Origin: Methylocystis heyeri
GTDB taxonomy: Bacteria; Pseudomonadota; Alphaproteobacteria; Rhizobiales; Beijerinckiaceae
Direction of reading: 5' to 3'
DNA length: 64,000 nucleotides
Assembly: GCF_004802635.2 (NCBI RefSeq)
Contig: NZ_CP046052.1
Coordinates: 3,286,001-3,350,000 of the forward strand
In this document: positions 1 to 7,386 of the stretch, piece by piece
Numbering within the stretch: position 1 is the stretch's first letter
Layout: every line of letters starts with the position of its first letter
Notes under the pieces: generated by a model
Databases searched by the model: none
What the model saw: only the letters and a program-made list of their open reading frames with translations
Told to the model about the DNA's origin: nothing
Made by a program: the position numbers and the translations under genes

Positions 1-1
1 C

Positions 2-49
2 GACAAAATCTGGCCCGGCCTGATCCTGCGGGACAACAGCGTGGAGTGA
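2..49 (+). CDS. 3' end of an unidentified gene
   Basis: An open frame enters from the left edge and ends at a TGA at 47-49, giving about 15 C-terminal residues ending in DNSVE. The fragment is too short to assign to a family, and the frame could be fortuitous. It matters because it would place a same-strand gene just upstream of the orphan gene that starts at 157. Confidence 0.35.
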   Translation, partial: DKIWPGLILRDNSVE

Positions 50-156
50 TTTCGTCAGGAAGCCGACGGCACAGCGCTTGCGTTTTATGTTGCGACGCCC
101 TCGCGACGAGGAAATTTGTCGCAAAGGCAGCATTCGCAAGTGCAGGAAGAACGTCA

Positions 157-636
157 ATGAGATTATCTGAACAATTCGCTTCGGCGACCATCGAACAGAT
201 CAAAGCCGCGCTCGACGGCGGGAAGCTCGTGATCTATTCGACCGGCCGGCCGCCGAGCGCCGACCACGCCGTCACTCGCAGCTCGGTGCTCGCGACCTTC
301 ACATTCGCTGCGCCCGCCTTCGCTCCCGACGACGCCGACGGGGCGCTGAAGCCGGCTTTCGCCGAGGCCCCGGTTCTGGCCGTCAATGTCGGAACGCCGG
401 GCTGGGCGCGCGCCTCCTCCGCCGACGGCGCGACCGTGGTGGATTTTTCGATCGGCCCCGGCTCTGGAGAGATCAAGCTCGACAGCGTGTCCGCGACCGC
501 CGGCTTTCCGCTGAACGTCGTGAAAATCGCGGCCTCGCTTCCGGCCGAAAAGGTCGAGTGGACGAAGTCCGAGTTCGGCCATGTTTTCGTGACCAACGCC
601 GACAACGAGTTCCGCAAGCTTTCCATGAGAGGCTAA
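157..636 (+). CDS. hypothetical protein resembling small phage tail-region proteins
   Basis: 159 residues. The ATG at 157 is chosen because a good Shine-Dalgarno (AGGAAGA, 144-150) lies just upstream; the open frame extends further 5' but without such a signal. Residues 15-50 read as 'ALDGGKLVIYSTGRPP...' followed by 'LATFTFAAPAF'. This resembles small conserved proteins in phage tail modules, which often carry 'LxIYSGxQPA' and 'LATLTLsxPAF' stretches, but the match is by eye only. There is no signal peptide and no membrane segment. No other phage gene follows, so it is an orphan in this window; the module could lie to the left of the edge. Function unknown. Confidence 0.6.
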   Translation: MRLSEQFASATIEQIKAALDGGKLVIYSTGRPPSADHAVTRSSVLATFTFAAPAFAPDDADGALKPAFAEAPVLAVNVGTPGWARASSADGATVVDFSIGPGSGEIKLDSVSATAGFPLNVVKIAASLPAEKVEWTKSEFGHVFVTNADNEFRKLSMRG

Positions 637-737
637 AGCTTTCGGATGACGCTGGAAGAGCCCGGCTCGTCCAGCGTCTGCAGCTGACCCGACAAGCGCC
701 TCTGGGATGAGGCGCAAGATCGGCCGGAAACCCTGTT

Positions 738-857
738 ATACGGCTTCCGCGAGATCGCTTCGCGATCCGCAAAAGCGACCGCCGCAAAAATCACCGATCG
801 GCATCGATTTTTGCGGCGAACGAATACGAAATGCCGCTCCAAACGAGCGGATTTCGT
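738..857 (+). repeat. dispersed palindromic repeat family A, copy 1
   Basis: About 120 bases that recur in inverted orientation at 51714-51833 with roughly ten differences by eye. It contains several short inverted repeats, including GATCGC-TTC-GCGATC (about 753-767), a CCGCAAAAATC...GATTTTTGCGG arm pair, and CCGCTC...GAGCGG near the 3' end. It abuts the stop codon of the SmbP-like gene on the opposite strand and fills the gap between two converging genes, so it could also stop transcription. No coding potential is apparent. Confidence 0.85.
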
Positions 858-858
858 A

Positions 859-1197
859 TTACTTCGCCATTTCGAGGTGTTTGAGCGCCTCTTCGGCATG
901 GGTCGTTCCGATATCGGCGTGGCCCATTTCACCATGTTCGACCGCCGCCTTGAGGTGGGTTATGCCCTCGGCGACATGCGGATTGGCCTTGGCCTTTTCC
1001 GCGGCTTCGGCGTGCGTCAATGCGGCCTTGGCGTGAGCGACCAGCTGATCCGCATGGCCGGCCTTGCCGGTGGAAATAGCCTCTTTGGTATGGGTGATCG
1101 CCTCGGCTACGTGGTCTTCCGCGGCGAGACTCAAACGAGGAGCTGAAACGAACGCCAGTCCAAGGGCGAAGGCGAAAACGGCAGATCTACGATTCAT
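859..1197 (-). CDS. SmbP-like small metal-binding protein, periplasmic
   Basis: 112 residues starting at the ATG at 1197, which is preceded by GGGAGAG. Residues 1-26 form a signal peptide ending in a LAA cleavage-type site, so the product is probably periplasmic. The mature part is a helical, Ala/His/Glu-rich protein with 11 histidines. It is built as a tandem duplication: His 29, 36, 48, 55 and 62 recur exactly 45 residues later as His 74, 81, 93, 100 and 107, and the GHAD and THAE motifs occur in both halves. This matches the small metal-binding protein family typified by Nitrosomonas SmbP, which binds several copper or other divalent ions. Metal buffering in the periplasm is inferred. A repeat (738-857) lies directly at its 3' end. 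Confidence 0.75.
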   Translation of the reverse strand: MNRRSAVFAFALGLAFVSAPRLSLAAEDHVAEAITHTKEAISTGKAGHADQLVAHAKAALTHAEAAEKAKANPHVAEGITHLKAAVEHGEMGHADIGTTHAEEALKHLEMAK

Positions 1198-1319
1198 GGT
1201 TCTCTCCCAATGCGGGCGCTCGACGACGCCCGCCGCATCTTCTTCTTCCCCGCCGCCGAAGCGGCGAGGGTGAAGACGGAACGCGCGAACGCAGCCAAAG
1301 TTGCGTGGGAAAGCCCTGC

Positions 1320-1718
1320 CTAGCGCCGCGAACCCATGCTCATCAGGCGGAGAATGAACCAGGCCGGCACGACGATCGCCGCTCCAACCAGCAGATAATT
1401 CAGCAGTTCCCGAACTGCGCCGAAACCGAGCGCGGCGATGCGGTTGAAGAAATCCTGAACCCCGCGAAGAATGTCCATCGGGCGGATGTCCAGCCACATC
1501 AGCAAAGCGCCGACGACGAGGGAAACGAAAAAAAGCCTGGCGAAGACGGATCCCGGCGAGCCGCCGAGGAAATCTTCAAATGCGTTGTTCCGCGCCATTT
1601 CGTCGTCTCTCTCCGTCCTGGGATGGTCTTCGAGAAGCCTGCGGCCGTCCTCGGCGCCGGCGTCCCGATGCGGCGGGTCGATATGCGGCCAGTTGGCGAA
1701 AGGATTGGGATCGCTCAT
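1320..1718 (-). CDS. DUF6460 family membrane protein
   Basis: 132 residues. The polar N-terminal half includes an acidic and basic stretch (about 1-45). It is followed by the conserved block 'FLGGSPGSVFARL' (about 49-61) and two hydrophobic segments (about 60-78 and 105-125), the second ending in a basic tail. This arrangement is characteristic of the small DUF6460 inner-membrane proteins of Hyphomicrobiales, whose role is unknown. It sits alone between the SmbP-like gene and another small exported protein, all on the minus strand with gaps too long for certain cotranscription. Confidence 0.7.
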   Translation of the reverse strand: MSDPNPFANWPHIDPPHRDAGAEDGRRLLEDHPRTERDDEMARNNAFEDFLGGSPGSVFARLFFVSLVVGALLMWLDIRPMDILRGVQDFFNRIAALGFGAVRELLNYLLVGAAIVVPAWFILRLMSMGSRR

Positions 1719-1782
1719 CGAGGCTCCTGCCGGCCAAGGGAATGGTTCACCTGGAATTCGTTTTTGAAGACGAGCGCTGCTT

Positions 1783-2214
1783 TCAGCTTTTCTCGCCGTT
1801 CGATTCTTCTTTGAACAGCCGCATCATGCGACGCATAAAGCGCTCGGTAAAGGACATCGCGCGCTCGAAATCTTCTTCTTTCGGCAGCGGCGAAAATCCG
1901 CCTTGGCCCTGGCCTGCCGCAGCCTTGAGTTCCGCATTCTCGCGACGCAGCTTTGCGATTTCGTTTTCGAGCGCGCTTCTCTCGTCGGCGCCGATCCGGC
2001 ACAGGGACAGGCCGTTCTCCACGGCGCAGAAGGAAACCGCGCCGGTCTCCTTGTCGAGGCGCAGGAAGCCCCCTTGCGTAGGACTCATCGAAAAGCGGCC
2101 CTCCTGCGAGGGCGCGGAAGCTTGCGGCGCGGGCGAAGGCGCCTCGGCCAATGCGGTTCCCTCGGCGCCGCAAATGAGAAAAGCCAAGAGCAACGCAAGA
2201 AGCCACCTCTGCAT
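1783..2214 (-). CDS. exported hypothetical protein with coiled-coil segment
   Basis: 143 residues from the ATG at 2214, supported by GGAAAGGA 8 bases upstream; a longer open frame extends further 5' but lacks a signal peptide there. Residues 1-23 form a signal peptide. Residues 40-75 contain 'DKETGAVSFC' and a second Cys (LCRIG, Cys72), so a disulfide is possible. Residues 76-100 are a heptad-like charged helix (ENEIAKLRRENAELK), and the C-terminus is Met/Arg-rich and basic. Similar small exported proteins are common in Rhizobiales; no function is known. Periplasmic or membrane-associated location is inferred. Confidence 0.65.
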   Translation of the reverse strand: MQRWLLALLLAFLICGAEGTALAEAPSPAPQASAPSQEGRFSMSPTQGGFLRLDKETGAVSFCAVENGLSLCRIGADERSALENEIAKLRRENAELKAAAGQGQGGFSPLPKEEDFERAMSFTERFMRRMMRLFKEESNGEKS

Positions 2215-2344
2215 GACGGCGATCCTTTCCCGGCTGGAGCATGTGGCGGCCCAGGAGCGCGTTGGATGGATCCGAACGCGCTCCAACGCAGCAGCAGCAA
2301 AGATGGGGAAGGCCTCCAGCCTCGTCAATGGCGGGTCGGCGCCG

Positions 2345-2448
2345 GGAGTCTTTTCGGTTCAGAGAGAACCGGAAAGACTCCGGGTTTTGTTTTTTGATGG
2401 CGTTTTCTTCGCGCGAACCGGCATCCGCTCCGCTCGAAAACACTCTAC
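2345..2448 (+). repeat. dispersed repeat family B, copy 1
   Basis: The left part is a strong hairpin: GGAGTCTTTTCGGTTC (2345-2360), a 5-base loop, and GAACCGGAAAGACTCC (2366-2381), with one mismatch in 16 pairs, followed by a T-rich stretch. The right part carries GCGTTTTCTTCGCGCGAA and ends GCTCGAAAACACTCT. A diverged copy lies in reverse orientation at 28070-28172. It touches the 3' end of the FTR1 gene and may serve as its transcription terminator. Confidence 0.75.
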
Positions 2449-3287
2449 TCCGCGGGGGTTCCTATCGCGGCCGGCGGGCGCGGACGGGGAGCGGGCGCGG
2501 CCAATCTGGTCGCGAACACGATCGCGGCGACAGTCCCCGCATAGACGAGACCCTGCATCACGGAGGGCTGGTCAGAATAGCCGACGAGCGTATGCAGCAC
2601 CCGCCCGAGCAGGCTGTTGTCAGGGAGAATGGACGAGGTGTCCCACATCGTCTGGGACAGGGCCGTGGCGACGCCCGCCTGCTGCAGGAAGGAAATCGAC
2701 TGCGACGCCAGGCCGGCCGCCAGCAGCGTCACCAGCACCGAAGTCACGGCGAACAGGCGGCGCGGGGGAATGACCACCAATCCATAGAAAGTCAGCACGC
2801 TGAGCAAGGCCCCGAGCCCAAGCCCGGCGAAGCCCCCGAGAACGACGTTCATGCCGGATTCGCCCGAAACCAGAATGCCGTAAAGGAACAGAACCACCTC
2901 GGCGCCTTCGCGCAGCACCGCGACGCCCACCACCACGGCCAGCGCGACGAAGGTTCTGTCGCCCGCGGCCACGGCGCGGCCGACGTCGGAGAGTTCCTGC
3001 GCCAGTTCACGGCCATGGCGCGCCATCCAGATATTGTGCCAGGCCAGCATCAGAACCGCGAGGCCGAGAATTGTGGCGTTGAACAGTTCCTGCCCGCGGC
3101 CCGCGACCGCGGCGGAGAGTTGCTCCGCGAAGACGGCGACCAGAAGCGCGCCGGCGACGCCCGCGGCGACGCCCCCCGCGATCCAGCTTCGCGAACCCGC
3201 CACGCCGCGCGTGACCGCCAGCGCGATGCCGACGATGAGGCCCGCCTCGATGACCTCGCGAAAGACGATTATGAGCGCACCCAGCAT
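2445..3287 (-). CDS. FTR1/EfeU-family iron permease
   Basis: 280 residues, a typical length for the family. It has about seven hydrophobic segments and the two hallmark REXXE iron-translocation motifs, REVIE at 10-14 and REGAE at 126-130. FTR1 proteins move ferric iron across the inner membrane after oxidation or binding by a periplasmic partner. The cupredoxin gene lies 19 bases upstream on the same strand, so the two form an operon. No EfeB peroxidase or FtrB/FtrD subunit is present, so this is a reduced two-gene version of an EfeUO/FtrABCD-like importer. Iron as substrate follows from the family. Confidence 0.9.
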   Translation of the reverse strand: MLGALIIVFREVIEAGLIVGIALAVTRGVAGSRSWIAGGVAAGVAGALLVAVFAEQLSAAVAGRGQELFNATILGLAVLMLAWHNIWMARHGRELAQELSDVGRAVAAGDRTFVALAVVVGVAVLREGAEVVLFLYGILVSGESGMNVVLGGFAGLGLGALLSVLTFYGLVVIPPRRLFAVTSVLVTLLAAGLASQSISFLQQAGVATALSQTMWDTSSILPDNSLLGRVLHTLVGYSDQPSVMQGLVYAGTVAAIVFATRLAAPAPRPRPPAAIGTPAE

Positions 3288-3306
3288 TGGCCTTCCTGTC
3301 CTGCGG

Positions 3307-3645
3307 TTATTCGACGATAAGGAAACCTTCCGCCGTGTCCTCGTGATAGTCGCCGAAGAAGCGATATTTGCCGGGACCGAGCGGGCGAATGCGAATGGCG
3401 GTCGCAGCGCCCCCCGCGATCACCTTCTCGACGCGCAAAGGCTTGCTCTCGAATTCTTCCGGGGTCGGGTCCAGGTTCTTCACGGTCAGCACGATCGGCG
3501 TGTTGGCGGGAGCATGGATTTCCGCCGGGGAGAAACGGTGGTCCTTGATCGAAACGCTCAAGCTCGCCTCTTGAGCGAGCGCCGATCCGAAGGCCATCGA
3601 AGCAAGACCCGCGCCGATCAAATATATTTTCGCCAAATATGACAT
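3307..3645 (-). CDS. periplasmic cupredoxin-domain protein partnering FTR1
   Basis: 112 residues from the ATG at 3645, with GGAGAG about 10 bases upstream; an earlier in-frame start lacks such a site. Residues 1-24 are a signal peptide (ending ALA-QE). The remainder is a single cupredoxin-like beta domain (VSIKDHRFSPAEI near the start; FFGDYHE near the end). The usual Cys ligand of blue copper proteins is absent, as in EfeO-type cupredoxin_1 domains. Adjacent to the FTR1 permease, it is probably the periplasmic iron or copper-binding component. The 260 bases upstream (3646-3905) hold its promoter; I could not recognise a convincing Fur, RirA or Irr box there. Confidence 0.8.
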   Translation of the reverse strand: MSYLAKIYLIGAGLASMAFGSALAQEASLSVSIKDHRFSPAEIHAPANTPIVLTVKNLDPTPEEFESKPLRVEKVIAGGAATAIRIRPLGPGKYRFFGDYHEDTAEGFLIVE

Positions 3646-3905
3646 CTTTGCGCTCTCCAAAGGCTGAGAATCCACGCCCATGCCGATCATTTAAGGCGTG
3701 AAATCGTTAAGATCGCGAGCATGGGCGTCGCAAGGCCCGAAGCTTTCCGGACGATACGCGGGCTCGACCGGCTCACGGTCGAAAGCTATCAGGCCGTACA
3801 GAGCGGTCAACGAATCTAATCTGGACGATTTCCAATCTGATTTACTGCAATCTTTTCGTCTCGACTTATCGCGCATCTTTCCAGCGCGAGTCGTTCGCCC
3901 AAAAG

Positions 3906-4247
3906 CTAGGCAGGGTAGCCGTGCCTCGCCTTGCTCGCGCGCAGGAGCGCAGCCGCTTTCGAGTCCTGCCCTGCGGCGCAGGCGGACTGGGCTTCTCCGA
4001 TTTCGCTCTGAATCTTGTCGTAGACGCTCTTGTCGACATGGCCCATGGAGAGGTCGTTGTCCATGATGGCGCGATAGCGCGCTATGGCGCCGCCGCAGCC
4101 CGCCCCCTCAGGCAGCCTCAAATCCGAAGGCGTTGCGCTCGGGCTCGCCGGGGCCGGGCCGGGCTCGGGCCGGTTGGCGCTGTTGCAGCCACCGAGGACG
4201 CAGGAAAAAAACGCCGCCGCCAGCATAGCCCCTTCGCGCAGCCTCAT
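3906..4247 (-). CDS. small putative lipoprotein
   Basis: 113 residues from the ATG at 4247, preceded by GAGGAG. The N-terminus has a lipobox, L-G-G-C, with the Cys at about residue 21, so it should be lipidated and membrane-anchored. A Pro/Ala-rich linker follows, then a conserved C-terminal domain with Cys residues (GCGG..., ACAAG) and 'HVDKSVYDKI' and 'RASKARHGYP' blocks, seen in other Rhizobiales hypothetical proteins. It lies upstream of the iron uptake pair on the same strand but 260 bases away, so co-regulation is uncertain. Function unknown. Confidence 0.65.
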   Translation of the reverse strand: MRLREGAMLAAAFFSCVLGGCNSANRPEPGPAPASPSATPSDLRLPEGAGCGGAIARYRAIMDNDLSMGHVDKSVYDKIQSEIGEAQSACAAGQDSKAAALLRASKARHGYPA

Positions 4248-4304
4248 CGACAACTCCTCGAATTCCTGCAGCCCGGCGCGAAATCGCGGGGCGCGCGTTC
4301 TCAT

Positions 4305-4328
4305 CGCAAAAGCAGGCCGGCTTTTGCG
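4305..4328 (-). terminator. hairpin after the META-domain gene
   Basis: Perfect 9-bp inverted repeat, CGCAAAAGC with a 6-base loop then GCTTTTGCG, located 12 bases beyond the stop codon of the minus-strand gene at 4340. There is no long T-run, so termination efficiency is uncertain. Confidence 0.45.
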
Positions 4329-4339
4329 GCGAAGACAAA

Positions 4340-4822
4340 TCACATCGAGCGGGTGAAGCGCATCGAGCCGCCGCCCTTGAACGCCTTCATGATCAGATCG
4401 TCGCCCTTGGTGTCCCAGTAGGGGCCGCTGAGCAGGATGCCCCAGAATTCGCGCTCATAGGCCTGCGCGGACTGGTCGCAGGTCAACTCGGTGAAGGCCG
4501 GCATGGCGCGCGGCCCGAGGCGGTTGGGGCCGATGACGAAAATGCCCGAAAAATTCTTGCATCCGGAAGAGCCCGTGGCGCGCCCTGTCGAGTCGATCCG
4601 CAGCCAGATCTCCTTGGGCGGCGCCTTACCGTTGATGTCGGTGAGCGTGAAGCTCTGATTATGAGGGAAGGGCTGATAACGCGGAATGGCGCCGCTCTCC
4701 GCGTTTTCGTCCTTCTGCTGTCCCTGATCGTCCTGCGCCGGCTTGTTTTTCTTGGCCTCGGCGGGGAAGGAAAAGACGAGAACACAGGCGAGCGCCGCGA
4801 GCGCTGTCGGCAGTTTTTTCAT
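4340..4822 (-). CDS. META domain-containing exported protein (HslJ-like)
   Basis: 160 residues. Residues 1-23 are a signal peptide (cut after AEA). A Lys/Gln/Glu-rich linker (about 24-45) precedes a META/HslJ domain: FTLTDINGKAPP, then GRATGSSGCKNFSG, then TELTCD with 'YEREFWGIL' and 'GGGSMRF' near the end. The two Cys residues (in GCKNF and LTCD) are the usual conserved pair of the fold and may form a disulfide. META proteins are outer-envelope proteins linked to stress resistance in other bacteria, but no enzyme activity is known. Confidence 0.75.
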   Translation of the reverse strand: MKKLPTALAALACVLVFSFPAEAKKNKPAQDDQGQQKDENAESGAIPRYQPFPHNQSFTLTDINGKAPPKEIWLRIDSTGRATGSSGCKNFSGIFVIGPNRLGPRAMPAFTELTCDQSAQAYEREFWGILLSGPYWDTKGDDLIMKAFKGGGSMRFTRSM

Positions 4823-4879
4823 CAGGGGGTCCCTTTTGGCCGAGGATCGGCGATCAGTTTCTTAAAAATCGTGCGGGCG

Positions 4880-5875
4880 TCACAACATGCTCGGCAGGAC
4901 GCGATCCGGCGGCCGGTGCCCGTCCATGAAAGTCTTTATATTGATAATGACCTTCTCGCCCATGTCGATGCGGCCCTCGATCGTGGCCGAGCCCATGTGG
5001 GGCAGCAGCGTGACCTTTCCGCCCCTGGCGAGCTTGAGCAGCTTCGGCGATACGGCGGGCTCGTGCTCGAACACGTCGAGTCCCGCGCCGGCGAGTTCAT
5101 CGGTCTCCAGCATGCGCACCAGCGCGTTTTCGTCGACGATCTCCCCGCGCGCGGTGTTCACCAGAATGGCGTGGGGGCGCAGATGTTTCAGCCGCCGCGC
5201 CGAGAGAAGATGATAGGTCCCCGGCGTATGGGGACAGTTGATCGAGACGATATCCACCCGCGCCAGCATCTGGTCGAGCGATTCCCAATAGGTCGCCTCG
5301 AGCTGCTCTTCAATCTCGACGGGAACGCGGCGGCGGTTGTGGTAATGTATCGACAGCCCGAAGGCGTTGGCTCTGCGGGCGAGAGCCTGCCCGATTCGTC
5401 CCATGCCCACGATCCCGAGGCGCTTGCCGGTGATGCGCCGGCCGAGCATCCAGGTCGGCGACCAGCCCGACCAGCTGCCGTCGTTGATGGCGTTGGCGCC
5501 CTCGACCACCCGGCGCGCGACCGCGAGGATCAGCGCCATGGTCATGTCGGCGGTGTCCTCGGTCAGGACTCCTGGCGTATTGGTGACCGTGATCGAGCGG
5601 CGAAGCGCCGAAGCGACGTCGATGTGATCGACGCCATTGCCGAAATTGGCGATCAGCTTCATCTGCTCGCCGGCCTGCGCGATGAGACCGGAATCGATGC
5701 GGTCGGTGATGGTCGGAACCAGCACATCCGCCGTGCGCATCGCCTCGGCGAGTTCTTCATGGGTCGCTGGCCGGTCGGTCACGTTGAGGCGGGTGTCGAA
5801 CAACTCGCACATGCGGGTTTCGATGACCTCGGGGAGTCGACGTGTCACAACTACAAGCGGCTTCTTCTTCGCCAT
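4880..5875 (-). CDS. D-2-hydroxyacid dehydrogenase, GyaR/glyoxylate reductase type
   Basis: 331 residues from the ATG at 5875, which has GGGAGAC upstream; a longer frame begins at 5944. The protein reduces a 2-oxoacid such as glyoxylate or hydroxypyruvate with NAD(P)H. Visible motifs are the Rossmann GxGxxG at G157-G162 (GMGRIG) and the catalytic triad Arg243 (VNTARGE), Glu272 (HEP) and His293 (LPHMGS). In an organism with a serine cycle such an enzyme could run hydroxypyruvate or glyoxylate reduction, but substrate cannot be read from sequence. It is divergent from the SH3-domain gene at 6184, sharing a 308-base intergenic region (5876-6183) in which I see no clear operator. Confidence 0.88.
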   Translation of the reverse strand: MAKKKPLVVVTRRLPEVIETRMCELFDTRLNVTDRPATHEELAEAMRTADVLVPTITDRIDSGLIAQAGEQMKLIANFGNGVDHIDVASALRRSITVTNTPGVLTEDTADMTMALILAVARRVVEGANAINDGSWSGWSPTWMLGRRITGKRLGIVGMGRIGQALARRANAFGLSIHYHNRRRVPVEIEEQLEATYWESLDQMLARVDIVSINCPHTPGTYHLLSARRLKHLRPHAILVNTARGEIVDENALVRMLETDELAGAGLDVFEHEPAVSPKLLKLARGGKVTLLPHMGSATIEGRIDMGEKVIINIKTFMDGHRPPDRVLPSML

Positions 5876-6183
5876 CTGCGCGTCCGTCTCCCAGATGAGT
5901 TTCTTTCTTCTCGTATCAGGAAACCTGCGTTTCCGATACGCCAATTTTCCGGGCCGCGGCGGCGCTTCGGGGGTGTCGCGCCCCTGCCCGACAGGACCGT
6001 CTCAACCCTGCCTTAACTGCGATGGGCGAAAAAGAAAGAGCTTGAACGCCGCTCCGCTTTCGCCCTGTTCGCGGAAGGCGGCCGACGCCCACAAGACGGT
6101 CCCACAGACCGCCCGACCAACGCCGGCGCATGCAGCCGGAGCGCCCGGACGCCGGCCGGCGCTGCATATAAGGATCAGACGAC

Positions 6184-6726
6184 ATGTTCGCGCAGGCAAC
6201 GGGCGCCGCCAGGGCCTTCCTCTCCACTCTGATTCTCGGCGCGGGCCTCGTCGCTCCGTTTGCGCCGTCGCGCCCCGCCCTTGCGCAGCAGGCCCAACTG
6301 GGGCCGGTCAGCAAACTGCCGCTGCCGCGCTACGTCAGCCTGAAATCCGACCGCGTCAATCTGCACGAGGGGCCCAGCAAGGACCATCGCACGCTGTGGC
6401 TCTTCGAGCGCGCGGGATTGCCGGTGGAAATCACCGCGGAGTTCGAAATCTGGCGCAAAATCAGGGACTCCGAGGGTACGGAGGGCTGGGTGCTGCACTC
6501 GCTGCTCTCGGGCCGCCGCACCGCTTTGGTCGCGCCCTGGAAGAAAGAGCCGCAAACGCTCACCGCCAGCGATCACACGACCCCGGTGGCGAGGCTCGCG
6601 CCCGGCGTCATCGGCATGCTCAAACGCTGCGATGGGCAGTGGTGCCGCATCATGGGCCAGGGCTTCGACGGCTATATGAAGCAGGAAAACCTGTGGGGCG
6701 TCTATCCGGGCGAGAAGGTCGACTGA
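6184..6726 (+). CDS. exported protein with two bacterial SH3-like domains
   Basis: 180 residues. Residues 1-35 are a signal peptide ending ALA-QQ. Two SH3_4-type repeats follow: the first about 48-110 (RVNLHEGPSKDHRTLW ... GWVLHSLLSG) and the second about 115-175 (APGVIGMLKRCDGQWCRI ... YMKQENLWGVYPGE). The pair Cys-x4-Cys in the second repeat is typical. Such proteins sit in the periplasm and are thought to bind peptidoglycan or partner proteins. The gene is commonly found divergent from a 2-hydroxyacid dehydrogenase in Rhizobiales, as it is here. Confidence 0.8.
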   Translation: MFAQATGAARAFLSTLILGAGLVAPFAPSRPALAQQAQLGPVSKLPLPRYVSLKSDRVNLHEGPSKDHRTLWLFERAGLPVEITAEFEIWRKIRDSEGTEGWVLHSLLSGRRTALVAPWKKEPQTLTASDHTTPVARLAPGVIGMLKRCDGQWCRIMGQGFDGYMKQENLWGVYPGEKVD

Positions 6727-6818
6727 TCCGGCGTTCTGCGCCCGCCCGCGACCTCGGGCCCGGCAATTGGAAACTTCGCAAAATTATTGAAATTGAGAGG
6801 CGTTCCCGACGCCTCGAT

Positions 6819-7286
6819 TCAGGCGTCGTCGCGCCGCAGCCGGACGATCACGTCCACCCGGGCGACCTTCAGCCCGGCGGGCGGCGCCGGAAGATTGGCG
6901 ACTGCGATGTTGGAGCCGGGAATATCGTAGAGCTCTTCGTCGTCCTCGAACAGAAAATGATGATGTTCCGAGGTGTTGGTGTCGAAATAGACCCGCGCTC
7001 CGTCGACCGCGATTTCGCGCAGCAGCCCGGCGGCGGTGAACTGGTGCAGGGTATTGTAGACGGTGGCCAGCGACACCGGCATCTGCGCGGCGGTCGCCTC
7101 CTCGAACAGCCGTTCGGCTGTGACATGCCGGTCGCCCTTGCCGAAAAGCAGCTCTCCGAGCGCGACGCGCTGCCGGGTCGGCCGCAGTCCCGCCGCGTTG
7201 AGACGCGCCGCCAACGCCTGCGGGAGGTCGCCGCGGGTTTCGGCCGAGCTGTCGTCGAGCGTGATGTTGCAAGGCTCCGAGTTCAT
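6819..7286 (-). CDS. irr: iron response regulator Irr, Fur family
   Basis: 155 residues. Fur-family winged helix: GLRPTRQRVALGELLF (33-48) and the recognition-helix region VSLATVYNTLHQF (71-83). The dimerisation part has ARVYFDTNTSEHHHFLFED with the triple His (108-110) that marks Irr and binds heme and metal. Irr represses heme synthesis and activates iron uptake under iron limitation in Rhizobiales, being inactivated by heme. The N-terminal Cys-Pro heme regulatory motif of Bradyrhizobium Irr is absent; there is a lone Cys6. This shorter form is common outside Bradyrhizobium. Its targets may include the FTR1 pair 3 kb away, but no ICE box was identified. Confidence 0.9.
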   Translation of the reverse strand: MNSEPCNITLDDSSAETRGDLPQALAARLNAAGLRPTRQRVALGELLFGKGDRHVTAERLFEEATAAQMPVSLATVYNTLHQFTAAGLLREIAVDGARVYFDTNTSEHHHFLFEDDEELYDIPGSNIAVANLPAPPAGLKVARVDVIVRLRRDDA

Positions 7287-7386
7287 AATGTCATACTATG
7301 TTCGGGCGGACGCCCTGACAACTCCCATTCTCATATTTATGTCGCACCGCACCCAGGCGCTGCCCGAAGGCGCGCCGGAGCCCCGG

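Noticed and set aside
3691-3876. 61-codon minus-strand frame between the cupredoxin gene and the lipoprotein gene
   Set aside because: No ribosome site, no hydrophobic or conserved pattern, and overlaps the likely promoter.
3646-3905. Possible Fur/Irr/RirA box upstream of the cupredoxin-FTR1 pair
   Set aside because: AT-rich segments such as GATTGCAGTAAATCAGATT do not match any consensus well enough to claim.
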